Shown one piece after another: positions 34,191-44,586 of a DNA stretch of 64,000 bases. Position 1 is the stretch's first letter; the number at the start of each line of letters is the position of its first letter. A model generated the notes under the pieces. The model saw only the letters and a program-made list of their open reading frames with translations, had not been told where the DNA came from and made no database searches. Source of the DNA: Erythrobasidium yunnanense (taxonomy: Eukaryota; Basidiomycota; Cystobasidiomycetes; Erythrobasidiales; Erythrobasidiaceae); NCBI GenBank assembly GCA_001600175.1, contig BCJC01000002.1:2577111-2641110 (forward strand). Direction: 5' to 3'. The position numbers were made by a program, and so were the translations under genes.

Positions 34191-35121
34191 TTAGGCCTTC
34201 CTACCCGTCACGATATATCTTGGAAAGGTAGCACCCTTGACTGCAAGCTCTGCCTTGAGACGCTCGTGCAGGTCCGAGCTAGCTTTGGCGACACCGAGGT
34301 CTGCAGTGGAAAGAGGCGCGTCAGGGTCAGCAAGCCCTGCAACGTTATAAGACGTATGACTTACGCTGGAGATACTGTATAATCACGGGTATAGATTGCG
34401 TGAACACCTCGATGGATTCTCCCTCGTCAATGGCACCTTGGCCAAATCTTCCATTGTACGGAGTAGCATTGACCTCCGTGAGCCCAGCAGCTTCGAATGC
34501 AAGCTTCAGGTTGTGTACAAATTGACGTCGTTGCCCATCTTCTCGGTGAGAGTGGTGAACAAACCGACGTACTCAGCAAGAGCCTCGCCGTGTTCGGGAT
34601 TGCCGGCTTGAACATCGTATTCTTGGACTTGAAGCCAACCGCCAGACTTGAGCGCGGATGCTAGGTTCTTGATAACGGCTTCCACCCCTGATCGGCCTGC
34701 GCCGTACAGGGAAAGTCGGACATGAACCAGATCAAATCTGTTCTTGAGATCGTCGGGAAGAGGATCATTCATGTCGTGCTGGACCAGCTTGATTCCTTTC
34801 TTGCCAGCAGAGGCCCCTCCCTGCGCCAAAGTGGCCGGATTGACATCAAGACCAACCAAGTCGGATCCAGCTCCAACTTGCGCGTGGAGCTCTTCTAGTA
34901 CGAGACCTGTCACATTCTCCACACGTCAGAGAGAGCAAGTCTGTAAGCATGTAAGAGAGCAACATACCGCTGCCGCATCCGACATCGAGTATACTGAGAT
35001 CTCGGCCAGCTAGCTCAATAGGAGCGAAGACAAGCTTTCCGTCGAGCTCCTTCTGGAAGTATTTGTGCTGTCTCGTCATGAGGACGACTTCGGCGGCAGC
35101 CTGCTCAGGAGTCTGCTGCAT
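34191..35121 (-). pseudogene. SAM-dependent methyltransferase, copy C (frameshifted in the middle)
   Basis: Exons 35121-34968, 34906-34365 and 34300-34191 parallel copy B. The N-terminal part is very close to copy B (LDVGCGSG, GSDLVGLDVNP, KLVQHDMNDPLP). Around 34510-34516 one base is missing relative to the family: NDVNLYT is followed in the next frame by NLKLAFEAAGL, which aligns with copy B's ELKPAYEAAGL, and the frame then stays open through GESIEVFT and the final RYIVTGRKA. Without a repair the product would end at about 138 residues of exon 2. A TATA-like atatatag is at 35209-35216. It could be a recent pseudogene or an assembly error. Confidence 0.65.
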
Positions 35122-35878
35122 GATTGGTTAAGATTGTAATATTGGTGCGAGATGCAGGAAGAAGCAGTGATGGGAACAGAGGAAAGGAGAGAGGCGATTT
35201 AGAGCTGGATATATAGTACGGAGCGGCGGTGCCTATTCAATCCGACCCCGAATGATTTGCGAGGCGGCATTGGCAACACGTAAGTCCGTCACCATGCTAG
35301 GTCAGCTTGCCTGGACTACCTTAACACCTACTAACGCTAGCACTGCTTTGCACGTTCAGCCCGAGGAGGTTCGTCAGGCTTGCGATTATACCGCCGGTTG
35401 TCATGCGCAATGTTTGCATAGCGGGCGATGCTTCTATTTGGATTGCGGTATCGCCGATATGAGAGTAGTAAATCTGAAAGCAGCAAGTGGCCATTCTCAA
35501 GGCAGCGTATTGGCGCCAAAGACGGATTGTCAGTTTCTAAGCGTCAGGAGGACGGCATGGATTCGCTATGGATGGCGCCGAATTGTGAGGTGTGTGTTCT
35601 ATCTACTGCGCCTACGTCTGGAGAGCGTTACAGTATTGTGCCAGATATGTACGTCTTTCCGGCCGCCATGCACGATAGACGCGACCGAGCAGACTGGCTG
35701 AGGGCATCTTGGTATTGAGACAGTATGTCCCATGGGGCCGTCCGGCGAGCTAGTGCGAAGCTACCGCAAGAAGAAGATTGGATCTCCGGCGTAGGGCTGA
35801 TCTCCAGCCCTTGTGCGAAACAGAGGGATCCCCAGCGGTATCTTGTGGTACTGTTGTCTAGTCGATCTTACTGGGTGT
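35122..35878. other. Intergenic region, methyltransferase C to CIA1
   Basis: 757 bp. It holds the promoter of copy C (TATA-like at 35209-35216, conserved block 35241-35283) and the end of CIA1. Two overlapping frames of 90-150 codons at 35252-35718 show no conserved features. Confidence 0.5.
35241..35283 (-). promoter_or_regulatory. Conserved upstream block of methyltransferase copy C
   Basis: Plus-strand sequence starting tccgaccccgaatgatttgc and ending aacacgtaa, similar to 33573-33614. Position relative to the ATG is the same as for copy B. Confidence 0.5.
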
Positions 35879-37410
35879 TCAATCGATCTTGAGCCTCCAC
35901 ACTTTAACTATACCATCGTCTCCAGCTGTTGCAAATACGTTGCGAGCATCCTTCCACATCGCTGCTTGTCTAGCTGCTTTCTGTTCCGGGCCATCTTCCG
36001 TGTCCATCGCAGTATCCTCTTCTCCATCAGCATCTTCCTGCTTCGGAGGTGGCTGCCAGCGATTGCTGGGCTGTCCCTGCGAGCCTGATGGGGTAGGTTG
36101 CTGTCCAAGCCGGCACCAGGTAACGCTATTGACATCGTATACTCCGTGAGCTTGTTCGACGGTCGCCAACAGCGTATGTTGTATGCTGAAGCCGCTGCGC
36201 TGTGACTCGTCTGGATTAGCCATGATTCCGAATACGCAGATCTTGCCATCTCCTCCCGTGCTGACCAGGCGCCCTAGAATAACAGTCTTGTCGCTGGTAG
36301 CTTCCGGCGTCCAATTCCCTGCCTCTGTCCAGTCTATGCTGAAGATAGTTCTATCGTGATAGCCTTTAAGGACGCTCGCGCAGTACCAGCCTTCTTTCTC
36401 GGTTCTTCCGACCCTGAAGGCTCCTCCAGGCTCTCCTTCTACATCGCGTCGCTTAAAGCGTGCCCATATCCGTATCGTCAGATCATCCGAGCCGGAGGCA
36501 ATGTAGTTTCCGTCTGGGCTAAACGTTGAAGCCCAGACTGTATTAGTATGGCCTGTACCGCTCTCGTCCGCTTCAGGCTCGCGCGTGTCGTTCGGAAAAT
36601 GATAGTGTTTGGGAGGTGCAGGTGGGAGAGAGTGCGAAACCATCCATTCATCTGATGTATAGTCTGACGCGTACAGCTTTATGCTGTCATCGTACGAAGA
36701 GGAGGCGAGGATCTGAACAGAACATCAGTAGTGCATACTTCAGTGTGGACAAAAGAGAACCTACCTCCTCATTAGGAGAGAAAGTTACATGCTTGACATC
36801 TTGCGAGTGATCCATGAGCACTGCAAGACATTCGAAGTCTTCGTCCGGCGTATTTGCATCCCATATCCAGACACTCTTGTCTCTTCCGCATGTAGCTAAC
36901 AAGCCGCCATCGTGACTCCATGCGACGCTCTTCACTTCACTTTCATGGCCTATTCCATCTGATCAGCTCGGTTAGCTTTTCTCAGAGACAGAACATACCT
37001 TCCAGTGATCCTACATTCTCCCACTCTTCACCAGTCTCTTCGTCATCATCGTCAGAATCAGCAGCCGTTCCGGTTCCAGCAGCACTTCGTATTCTTTCCC
37101 AGATTCCGACCGTGCTGTCGAAGCTTGCGCTGGCCATACGTTTCCCATCTGGACTGAAAGCAAGCTGGCGAATGGTGCGACTGTGACTGCTGGGAAGCGT
37201 GCAGATATGCTGGAAACTCCGTTCTTCAAGCGCTTTCGTGAAACCATACATCCGGATAGACTTGTCGCCAGAACAGCTCGCTAGAATCGGATCATGAGGA
37301 TGAAATGCTACGCTCCATGCTGCGCTGCTATGTCCTGGAAGCGAGGCAATCTCTTCAATCTTCATGATGACGAGGTCGAGGTCGAGCGAAGTGCAAGCCG
37401 GTAGCTTCAT
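35879..37410 (-). CDS. CIA1: Cytosolic iron-sulfur assembly WD40 protein Cia1
   Basis: Complement exons 37410-36999, 36949-36765 and 36712-35879 give 476 aa. Seven WD40 blades can be followed: [69 protein letters not shown], a [11 protein letters not shown] blade, and [15 protein letters not shown] at the very end. The order and the short N-terminus match Cia1/CIAO1, which with Cia2 and Met18 hands Fe-S clusters to cytosolic and nuclear proteins. It is slightly longer than usual because of acidic loops ([12 protein letters not shown] and a [11 protein letters not shown] insert). A second in-frame ATG at 37365 (MKIEE) may be the true start. Confidence 0.9.
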
Positions 37411-37568
37411 TTTTGCAAGCTTCTATATGCTAAGACAGCTTCTAACAACAACGTACGCTGATACTGAAGCTCTACTACTCGCTGGGTGCACTCCTTTGAA
37501 TCACTCGCCCCACTAGCCGATGCCTGTCTGAAACGCATCATGGCTGGGGATATGATGATCCTCATCGT

Positions 37569-39033
37569 CTACACCTCCTGCAGCACCTCCCTGAGCTTGG
37601 CTATCACCGCCTCGCACTCAGGCTTGGTTCCAACCGTTATCCTCACACAGGCCTCGCAGCCGATCTCGTTGCCTCTATACCGGATGACGACGCCCTTCTC
37701 CTCGGCCAAGCGCTTATACAAAGCTGCTGAACGCGCATTGTCTAGAGTGGGCGGCCCAGACCGAGCATATATCGGGACAAGCACAAAGTTCGCATCGTTG
37801 GCACCGAGCGGAGGTCCGACTGAGTCTGGAAAGTCCTTCGCTAGAGCTTGGAGCAGCCATGTCCGATTCTCTATCAGATTATTCGCTGTCTGCTTCATTA
37901 AGCGTAGGTTCTGCGCAGAGACAGTCAGTTCCGATACCTCCAGGGTTCCTGTAGGCTAGGCTTACCTCTTTCGACAGAGCCCGTAAGGCAACACTAGCCG
38001 TCGGCGTGCCTATCGAGTATGGAGCTTTTGTATTTGCCAGTATCTGCGCTAGCTCAGGCGACTGGAAAGAGATGCCCATCCTGATACCAGCAAGACCGAA
38101 GCCTTTGCTGAGGGTCTGCATGACCACCAGATTCTGGTATCCCTCATCGAACGACGCCACTGCGCTAGTCTTGTCCGTAAAGTCGATGTATGCCTCGTCT
38201 AGCACAACCAGACCTCGCCATGTCGGGTGGTCTAGTATAGTCCGCACAATGTCGTTCGGGATACATGTCCCTGTGGGATTGCCTGGCGAAGTAAGGAAGA
38301 GCAGCTTGATTCTTGCAGCATTGGGGCCGGAAAGTATCGATATGATCTCCTCGGTCTTCGGCAGGAAGCGACCGTTCTTCACGTCGAGCGGGCATTTGAT
38401 GACTTCCACATCGTTGACTGCTGCACATACGGAGTACATGCCGTACGTTGGCGGGCAGACTGTAATGTCCGCAAAGAGTAAGCGCGTCATGATAGACCCA
38501 TTGCGGCGGGAAAGCGCACCTAGAATGGCATCGCCTGTCCCCTCTCCAGGTACACACGTAATACGGATCAAGAGGTCGATGATCTCATCGCTTCCTACAC
38601 CTAGGAAGGTACCCTTCTGGCCGTGCTTGAAACTCCGAAAGTCTGCAAACTTCTGTTTGATTTCTCCCTGAACAGGATCAGGATATCTATTCAACTGTAG
38701 AGCTGCATAATCGTCTTCGTCTATTGTGGTGTGATTCCCATTCGTGCTTGTTGACCCATTTGACTCGGTCGCCGATAACGAAGGTCCATAGGCGTTCTCG
38801 TTCGCATCAAGGAGAATACCTGCGCAATATGTAAGTCATATGTATTTGATATCTTGCGGGAATATGCGAGCCTAACCGGCAGAGTAATCGTCTCGAGCAC
38901 ATCGATACGGCTGAAGCTTGAGGATATTCCTGAATCAAAGATCTTCTGTTAGACTAGCCGTCATCGGTGCTTGATGAAGTTAAGATTACGGTCTGATAAG
39001 GTTCTCAAGGGAGAAGTCGCTGGGTCTTGACAT
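37569..39033 (-). CDS. HIS5: Histidinol-phosphate aminotransferase
   Basis: Complement exons 39033-38990, 38929-38877, 38819-37966 and 37910-37569 give 430 aa. Family features: ILKLQPY, LDANENAYGP, LNRYPDP, GVGSDEIIDLL, TSPGNPTG, VLDEAYIDF and the PLP lysine in TLSKGFGLAGIR. The C-terminal part carries VVIRYRGNEIGCEACVRITVG. It is a class II PLP enzyme for the seventh step of histidine synthesis, in the cytosol. A Ser/Asn/Thr-rich insert of about 25 residues sits before LNRYPDP. The 3' end is 158 bp from the start of CIA1 on the same strand. Confidence 0.97.
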
Positions 39034-39334
39034 TTTGATGATAATGGTGATGGTCGGATGCAATGCCGGACAACTTTGACTCCTTCAAAGTTCTGTTCTT
39101 CAACGTACTGCTAAGAACAAACTATTTGTAGGGATCAAGATAACGACAATGCTCTACGCGTGATTACTCTTAACTCCTGTTTATTGCGACAGCCGAGGGT
39201 ACCAGGATGTACAACGAATCAAGCTCTAATACTTGCGCTTCTCAATGACTTCTAAGTACCATATTCGTGAACTTCCCCACTTTCTGCTTCCCCAAAATGA
39301 TCACTGCATCAAAAGCATCTCCCCAGTCTCCTCA
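39034..39334. other. Intergenic region, serine dehydratase to HIS5
   Basis: 301 bp between two minus-strand genes. It holds the HIS5 promoter and the 3' end of the dehydratase. I see no clear element. Confidence 0.4.
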
Positions 39335-40618
39335 TCATGCATCTTTCCCACTGAGCAATGCTCTCCCCTTCCCTTCCATCGTCCCATATTCTTGCTTGTA
39401 TTCCTCCAAGGTTTGCAAGTCGATCTTGCTACCTCCGCACACCTCGATGACTATATTTGCTTTCCTACCGAGATTGGCTCTGCTTACGAGCGGTTGCAGT
39501 AAGCGCTCGTAGAAGTAGATGGGCGCCAGAGCAGCTCCACAGCTTATCTCCACGAGTAGATCGTGGTCTCGGTGAAATTGCCAAGTCGCTGATCCGGCTA
39601 ATGCGTCGTCCATGATGACCGTAGATAGATAGGGAGACTGTCCCAGCGTCGATGATGCTGCTCGCACTTCCGCAACTGAGCTGACGTCGCCTGACTGAGC
39701 ATAAAGCCTAGCATCCCGTAGTGCGGTAGGTGAACACCGCTTAGCGCCCATTGAGGTGGCCTTAGACGTGATGGCCGGCAGCGTCACATGGGCTTCTGCA
39801 TTCTCTTGCGGATTGCTGAAGAACATATTCATAGATTGGGAAAAGGAGTCTGCACCGAAGTCTTGTGTTGCAACGATGTGAGGCGGAGAGAAAAATGGGG
39901 AGCTTTTGGCCAATTGGGACAGGCCTCGCATGACACCTTGTATCAGACCACCACCTCCAACGGTGCATATGATGAAATCAGGTTTCGCTGAAGGGTCTGC
40001 TTCCTGCATTTGCTGATAGATCTCTTGTGGCAGTGTAGCATGGCCATCCACCAAGTCTTCGCCAACGAAGGGATGCACGTAGACTGCGCCGTTGTCTTTC
40101 TCTCTGTCCACTAGCTCCCTTGCAGCTTTATCGCATGCGTCCCAAGCATCTCCTCCTATCACTACTTTCGCTTGTAGGCCATCCCGCAGCAGGCGGACGA
40201 CGTATTCCTCGATATAACCAGGAACAAAGACTGTGCATTTGAGTCCTAGAGATTTGCAAGCTGTCGCAGCTGCCAAGCCTGCGTTCCCTCCGGAGCTTGT
40301 GACGAGATGAGCTTTTGACCCATATTTCTCGTACGCTAGAGAGCAGACACGCCCCACACCGCGTATCTTGAAGGATCCAGAAGGTTGTAATGCGTCAAGC
40401 TTGAGCCACACATTCTGACCGGTTCTTTCGGAAAGCACATCGGAGAAGATCAGAGGCGTGACATTGTACAGTGACACAAGGCCATCAATATGTCCACTTG
40501 TGCTTTCAGAAGTGGATAGTGCTGCATCGACGTGTTCCAGAGCAGATTGCACGCTGCCTGCTGCTGCAGGATCAAAGTTTGGATTCGCTATAGGCGTTCG
40601 CGCTGAGTCTTCGCCCAT
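39335..40618 (-). CDS. CHA1: L-serine/L-threonine dehydratase (PLP, CHA1 type)
   Basis: One uninterrupted exon of 427 aa, unusual among these intron-rich neighbours. The PLP lysine lies in SGSFKIRG. SSGGNAGLA binds the cofactor phosphate side and TVGGGGLIQG is the Gly-rich loop. VTPLIFSDVLSERTG matches the start of serine dehydratases. It deaminates serine (or threonine) to the oxo-acid and ammonia, probably for nitrogen use. The N-terminal 45 residues are Ala/Ser-rich and not conserved. Confidence 0.92.
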   Translation of the reverse strand: MGEDSARTPIANPNFDPAAAGSVQSALEHVDAALSTSESTSGHIDGLVSLYNVTPLIFSDVLSERTGQNVWLKLDALQPSGSFKIRGVGRVCSLAYEKYGSKAHLVTSSGGNAGLAAATACKSLGLKCTVFVPGYIEEYVVRLLRDGLQAKVVIGGDAWDACDKAARELVDREKDNGAVYVHPFVGEDLVDGHATLPQEIYQQMQEADPSAKPDFIICTVGGGGLIQGVMRGLSQLAKSSPFFSPPHIVATQDFGADSFSQSMNMFFSNPQENAEAHVTLPAITSKATSMGAKRCSPTALRDARLYAQSGDVSSVAEVRAASSTLGQSPYLSTVIMDDALAGSATWQFHRDHDLLVEISCGAALAPIYFYERLLQPLVSRANLGRKANIVIEVCGGSKIDLQTLEEYKQEYGTMEGKGRALLSGKDA

Positions 40619-40919
40619 CTCGACAACGCTTTGGTGTCTGTTGCAGGTCCTTCCAGAAGCACTGATGGCGAAGGTAAAATGTAGCTAATTCGGCGAAAGG
40701 GAACAGCAAGAAGGGGCGGCAAGAAGCCGAAGAAACACGTGTCTAAAGTAAGGCATAGGCAACGCTGCTTTAACCAGCAAGGCATGCACTTACGAAAGAG
40801 GCTATGTCTACAACGACGGTCACAAATACTGCCACTGACGACTACGGACTACGGTAAAGAAAAGCTAAGGTGAAGCCTGAAGTGCGTTCGATCTTCTTTA
40901 ACAAGCCAAGCATACGATT
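40619..40919. other. Intergenic region, lipid-kinase-like gene to dehydratase
   Basis: 301 bp between two minus-strand genes with no supported gene. It contains the dehydratase promoter and the 3' end of the lipid-kinase-like gene. Confidence 0.4.
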
Positions 40920-42073
40920 TCATACGTGAATGCGGAAGTTGAATGTAGCTGTATCGGCTACTTGACAAGCCAGATTCTGGCCCTGGTCAAGCCAGAGCGT
41001 GGTTCCATCAATGCAAACGAGTTTGGCATTTTCATCGAGCTGAAAGTACACGCATCAGTATGGAGAGATAAGAGCAGTTTATTAAAGCTCACCGGTGTCC
41101 ACTCGAAGCCAGAAGCCCTGTAGTACTCGACTACTTGCTCTCCCTCGCCTTCGGACTCCAGCTCACTTTGGCCTGCCGAAGGTTCCGTAAGCGCAAGATG
41201 CTGCCCCTCTTGGAAAGCAGAATTGAGGATCTGGAGCAGCCTAGCTGGATTATCTGCACCATCCTTTGCCCGGACAAGCAGGATGTCGACGGCTTCAGCC
41301 GGGCGTGTCCTTGCGCTTGACTGAGGTGTGATGAGGAAGGTAGCTTCCAGACGATCGACGAGTGAAGAAATGAAGTAGGTGAAATCCGCTTCGATCTTCA
41401 CATCTTTGTCGGAGACTCTGTCCCATGATTCGGTCTTGCTCGACCACTTCTGAACACCCAACTCAGGCTGAGCTTTCAGAGTAAGACTGGCTTTGTAAAG
41501 CGTCCCGAAGTGCTTTTCTGCCGCCTTTCTGAACCGCTCGGTGCCTGGATAAGTCTTTCTCCACTCTGGCAGAGAAGCCGTTTCCAGTATATGAGCATGA
41601 AGCGCCGTAGACGTCACGACGTGCGAGTAGAATGTCTTATCGCCAGCCTTTACCTCCATCACGGTGAATGGAATGGAAGATTTTTCGGATAAAGCTGCCT
41701 TGACAGCTAGCAAGCGATCGTAATTCTCCAGATCGCTAGCCGTCTCAGGGTAGAGAGAGTGATAGACTGCGTTTGCGGTGCCCGAAGGAACAATGACGAA
41801 GTGTACTGGTACTGCGACTGACTCCGCAAGCCCGTTGATCAGCTCGTGAAGTGTGCCGTCTCCGCCGATAACAGCAATAGTGATTGGCTCCCCGCTATCT
41901 TGTCTCTCTTTGCTGATAGTCTTGCCGATGCGAACGCCATCGCCCTCGCATTTGGTCTCGTGCAGAATATGCCGGACGTTCTTTTCCCGCAGGAGGCCAA
42001 GAATGCTCTCCAGAAGGCTAGCTGCGCGACCTTGACCAGCAGAACTGTTCGATACGATATACCAGGGTGTCAT
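40920..42073 (-). CDS. Diacylglycerol-kinase-domain protein (sphingoid/lipid kinase-like)
   Basis: Complement exons 42073-41093 and 41039-40920 give 366 aa. The N-terminal DAGK catalytic domain shows WYIVSNSSAGQGRA, the nucleotide-binding loop IAVIGGDGTLHELINGL and VPSGTANA. The C-terminal half has the beta-rich accessory part and ends with LVCIDGTTLWLDQGQ. This is the layout of sphingosine/diacylglycerol/YegS-type lipid kinases. The usual second intron-encoded end is needed, since unspliced translation adds a non-conserved tail. The lipid substrate is not determined. Confidence 0.85.
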
Positions 42074-42503
42074 GGCAGAAGAAGGACGGCGAAAGGAGTG
42101 GAGAGGTCAAATAGGGCGTTGAGACGGGAGTAGCGAGACGGGAGGAACTTCAGCTGGATGCGATTGTCAATAGTGTATCAGGAGTCAGAAAGGTTTGCGT
42201 TGCAGTGCGAGGCATGGTAGATGTACATTTAGCACGTTTGGGCACCAAGACGGTGGAGAGAAGCCGCGAGAAATCGCAGCTACGGCGAAGAAAGCAGAGT
42301 TAACGAGTTTGTAAGACTGCACAGATGCTGGTTGGTTTTGCTTCTTGCAACCCTGAATTCCTTTGACTTTCTTGCCCTTTCCTCTCTCCCTCTCTCCTGC
42401 GTGATCGAGAATTTTCCAACTTTGTGGTTTTTCCCATTTCGACTGCAAGGGGCCGAGAGAAGCTTGATCTCGCCAGACCGACAACAACACATCTACATCT
42501 ATC
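42074..42503. promoter_or_regulatory. Divergent promoter, lipid-kinase-like gene / uL14
   Basis: 430 bp between the two start codons. Pyrimidine-rich runs (cctctctccctctctcc) lie at about 42381-42398, near the uL14 start, as is common for highly expressed fungal genes. Confidence 0.5.
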
Positions 42504-43297
42504 ATGGGTAAACAAGGACGAGGTGGTGGTGCTGCACCAAAAGTAAGGAATCTCTGGCGTTTTGGAACGAGCTCGTTCTGCCGACTTTTCGCTGACACTG
42601 CGATTGTCCGTACTATAGTTCCGCATGACATTGGCTCTGGTGAGTAATTTGTACTAGATACTTGCAAGTACTGTATGCTGATGCTATGCCTGCTTTCAGC
42701 CCGTTGGTGCCGGTACGCTCAGTCACGAGAACGCACGAAGTAATGCAAGAATCCTGACACGATCCATCTACAGTCATGAACTGCTGCGACAACAGCGGTG
42801 GTAAAAACCTCTACGTAATCGCCGTTACTCGATCCGGATCCCGTCTCAACAGACTGCCTGCTGCCGCTGCTGGAGATATGGTGCTCGCAACAGTAAAGAA
42901 GGGAAAGCCCGACTTGAGAAAGAAGGGTCAGTTTGGAGATACACAGCATACAGTGACAAGACGAGCAGGATGCTGAAACTATCGCCTAATTCTGCGCTAC
43001 ACAGTCCACCCTGCGATCGTCGTTCGTCAACGCAAAGCATGGAGACGAAAGGATGGTGTTTTCCTTTACTTTGAGGACAATGCAGGTGTTATAGGTATGT
43101 CAGGATACTGCTGCAAGAGCTAAGCTCGATGCAAGTGCGGGCTGGCACCAGATATTATACTGATGCTACTGGTCCATCTTTTGCTTACAGTCAACCCCAA
43201 GGGAGAGATGAAGGGATCAGCCATCGCAGGACCAGTTGCAAAGGAGTGCGCAGATCTATGGCCGAGAATCGCATCAAACGCCGGTACCGTCGTCTAA
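42504..43297 (+). CDS. RPL23: 60S ribosomal protein uL14
   Basis: Exons 42504-42542, 42619-42639, 42700-42712, 42774-42926, 43005-43094 and 43191-43297 give 140 aa, the family's exact length. Motifs: [63 protein letters not shown], and the end IASNAGTVV. Exons 2 and 3 are only 21 and 13 nt; both are needed for FRMTLAL and PVGA. Confidence 0.98.
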
Positions 43298-43765
43298 GCG
43301 CGCTCTGTGTCCTCTTTCTACTCGCAAAACCTCTTTTATGTACCGAGACATCTTCGAGCCTTGTTGGACTGTATGAAACAAGACGAGATCGTATTGGGCA
43401 CCTCGATGTCTGTTTATGGCCTAACAGTCTATTCCTCCAAAGTCTATGCTCTGCGAGCGGGCTTCACAGAATGCCCCGTCTTCAGCATCAACTTCGTTAT
43501 TCGCCAGACACGAGTATATCCGCCCAATGTCCCAGACTGAAGCGTTGCCAGATCCTCGATCAATGAGAACTTTCAAGACCTTTTTCCCGCACACCTTTCA
43601 CTGCCATACTTATTTCGCACTACAGCATCGCCATGACTGTCTACAATAGCAGCGCCAACGCAGCCCGCCTACAAGTACAGGGCCATCGACTAGTATGCCT
43701 CTTAAGTCTACACCAGCTAGTCCTCGGAGCAAAAGACCTATACACACCGCATACTCTCTCAAACC
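43298..43765. other. Intergenic region after uL14
   Basis: 468 bp. It probably holds the uL14 3' UTR. A short frame beginning at 43633 might be an upstream exon of the next ORF, but I cannot link them with confidence. Confidence 0.4.
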
Positions 43766-44020
43766 ATGCAAGCCTACAACATCGACGGGAGGTCTATTAT
43801 TCGATCGCAAGACTGGAAGAACAAAGTCGCTACTGCAAAAGAGTCTGGCCTCGTTCATTGGGTCCGCCGATCTCAACCAAACAGCTTCTATTACATGTAT
43901 GCAAACGGAACCGTCCTATCAATAGATAACGCTGGCAACGAGCACACTGCTAGATACAATCTGAACAAAGATCCCAAGTCCTATACTCTCGAACAAATCA
44001 GGGCTCTCGGATGGGATTAG
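43766..44020 (+). CDS. Possible small protein (84 aa), unrecognised
   Basis: An open frame with ATG at 43766 and stop at 44018. The sequence is balanced and protein-like (QDWKNKVATAKESG, FYYMYANGTVLSIDNAGNEH, LEQIRALGWD), without signal peptide, TM or low complexity. It lies between uL14 and URA2. It could be the last exon of a small gene whose first exon is near 43633. No family is recognised, and chance remains possible. Confidence 0.35.
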   Translation: MQAYNIDGRSIIRSQDWKNKVATAKESGLVHWVRRSQPNSFYYMYANGTVLSIDNAGNEHTARYNLNKDPKSYTLEQIRALGWD

Positions 44021-44586
44021 TCTGCAGAGATCACCCTAAGAAGCGTTCATAGACATTATCTGCCTTAGTTTCACGAGGTCGTTATGTCCTGCTTCCTATG
44101 CTCTACGGTGGAGCCCTCCTGTATTTCATCAGTGTCTCTCCATCTGTTCCTCACTGAATTATCTGTTCTTTGCAAAGGGCACGCTCTACCTGATGCCTCC
44201 CAAGCACTTACACGTCCTTACAAGCGGACACTTTAACGTTTGTCGTTTGCAACCAAATTCATGTATGTAGTGGATATCTTCGACTTTCGAGAAGTGGAGA
44301 AAGATGTTGTGCATGAGATGTAGCAGTATTCTTGTGCAAGCATAAAGCGCCGCCGCCTGCTGCCTTCCGACAAATCTTGCATTCGTCATGTCTGCCAAAT
44401 TTCGCGACTAGGCTTTGCTTTCTATCTTTCGAGGTCAAAACCGGCGGAGCAAAGCTTGCTACCGCTTCCTTCTCTTTATATCACCTTCTTTGTCTTATAT
44501 TACTACTAAAAGGCAAGCTCTTGCGACTCAGAAGCGCATACGCTGGCTCACCCAAAAAATTTCAGCTCGAAAGCCAACGATTCACC
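44021..44586. promoter_or_regulatory. URA2 upstream region
   Basis: 566 bp before the URA2 ATG. The frame remains open for some distance upstream of the chosen ATG but has no earlier ATG that improves the match to the family. No motif stands out. Confidence 0.4.

Noticed and set aside
43307-43540. A 77-codon frame after uL14
   Set aside because: Non-ATG start, no motif, and probably in the uL14 3' UTR.
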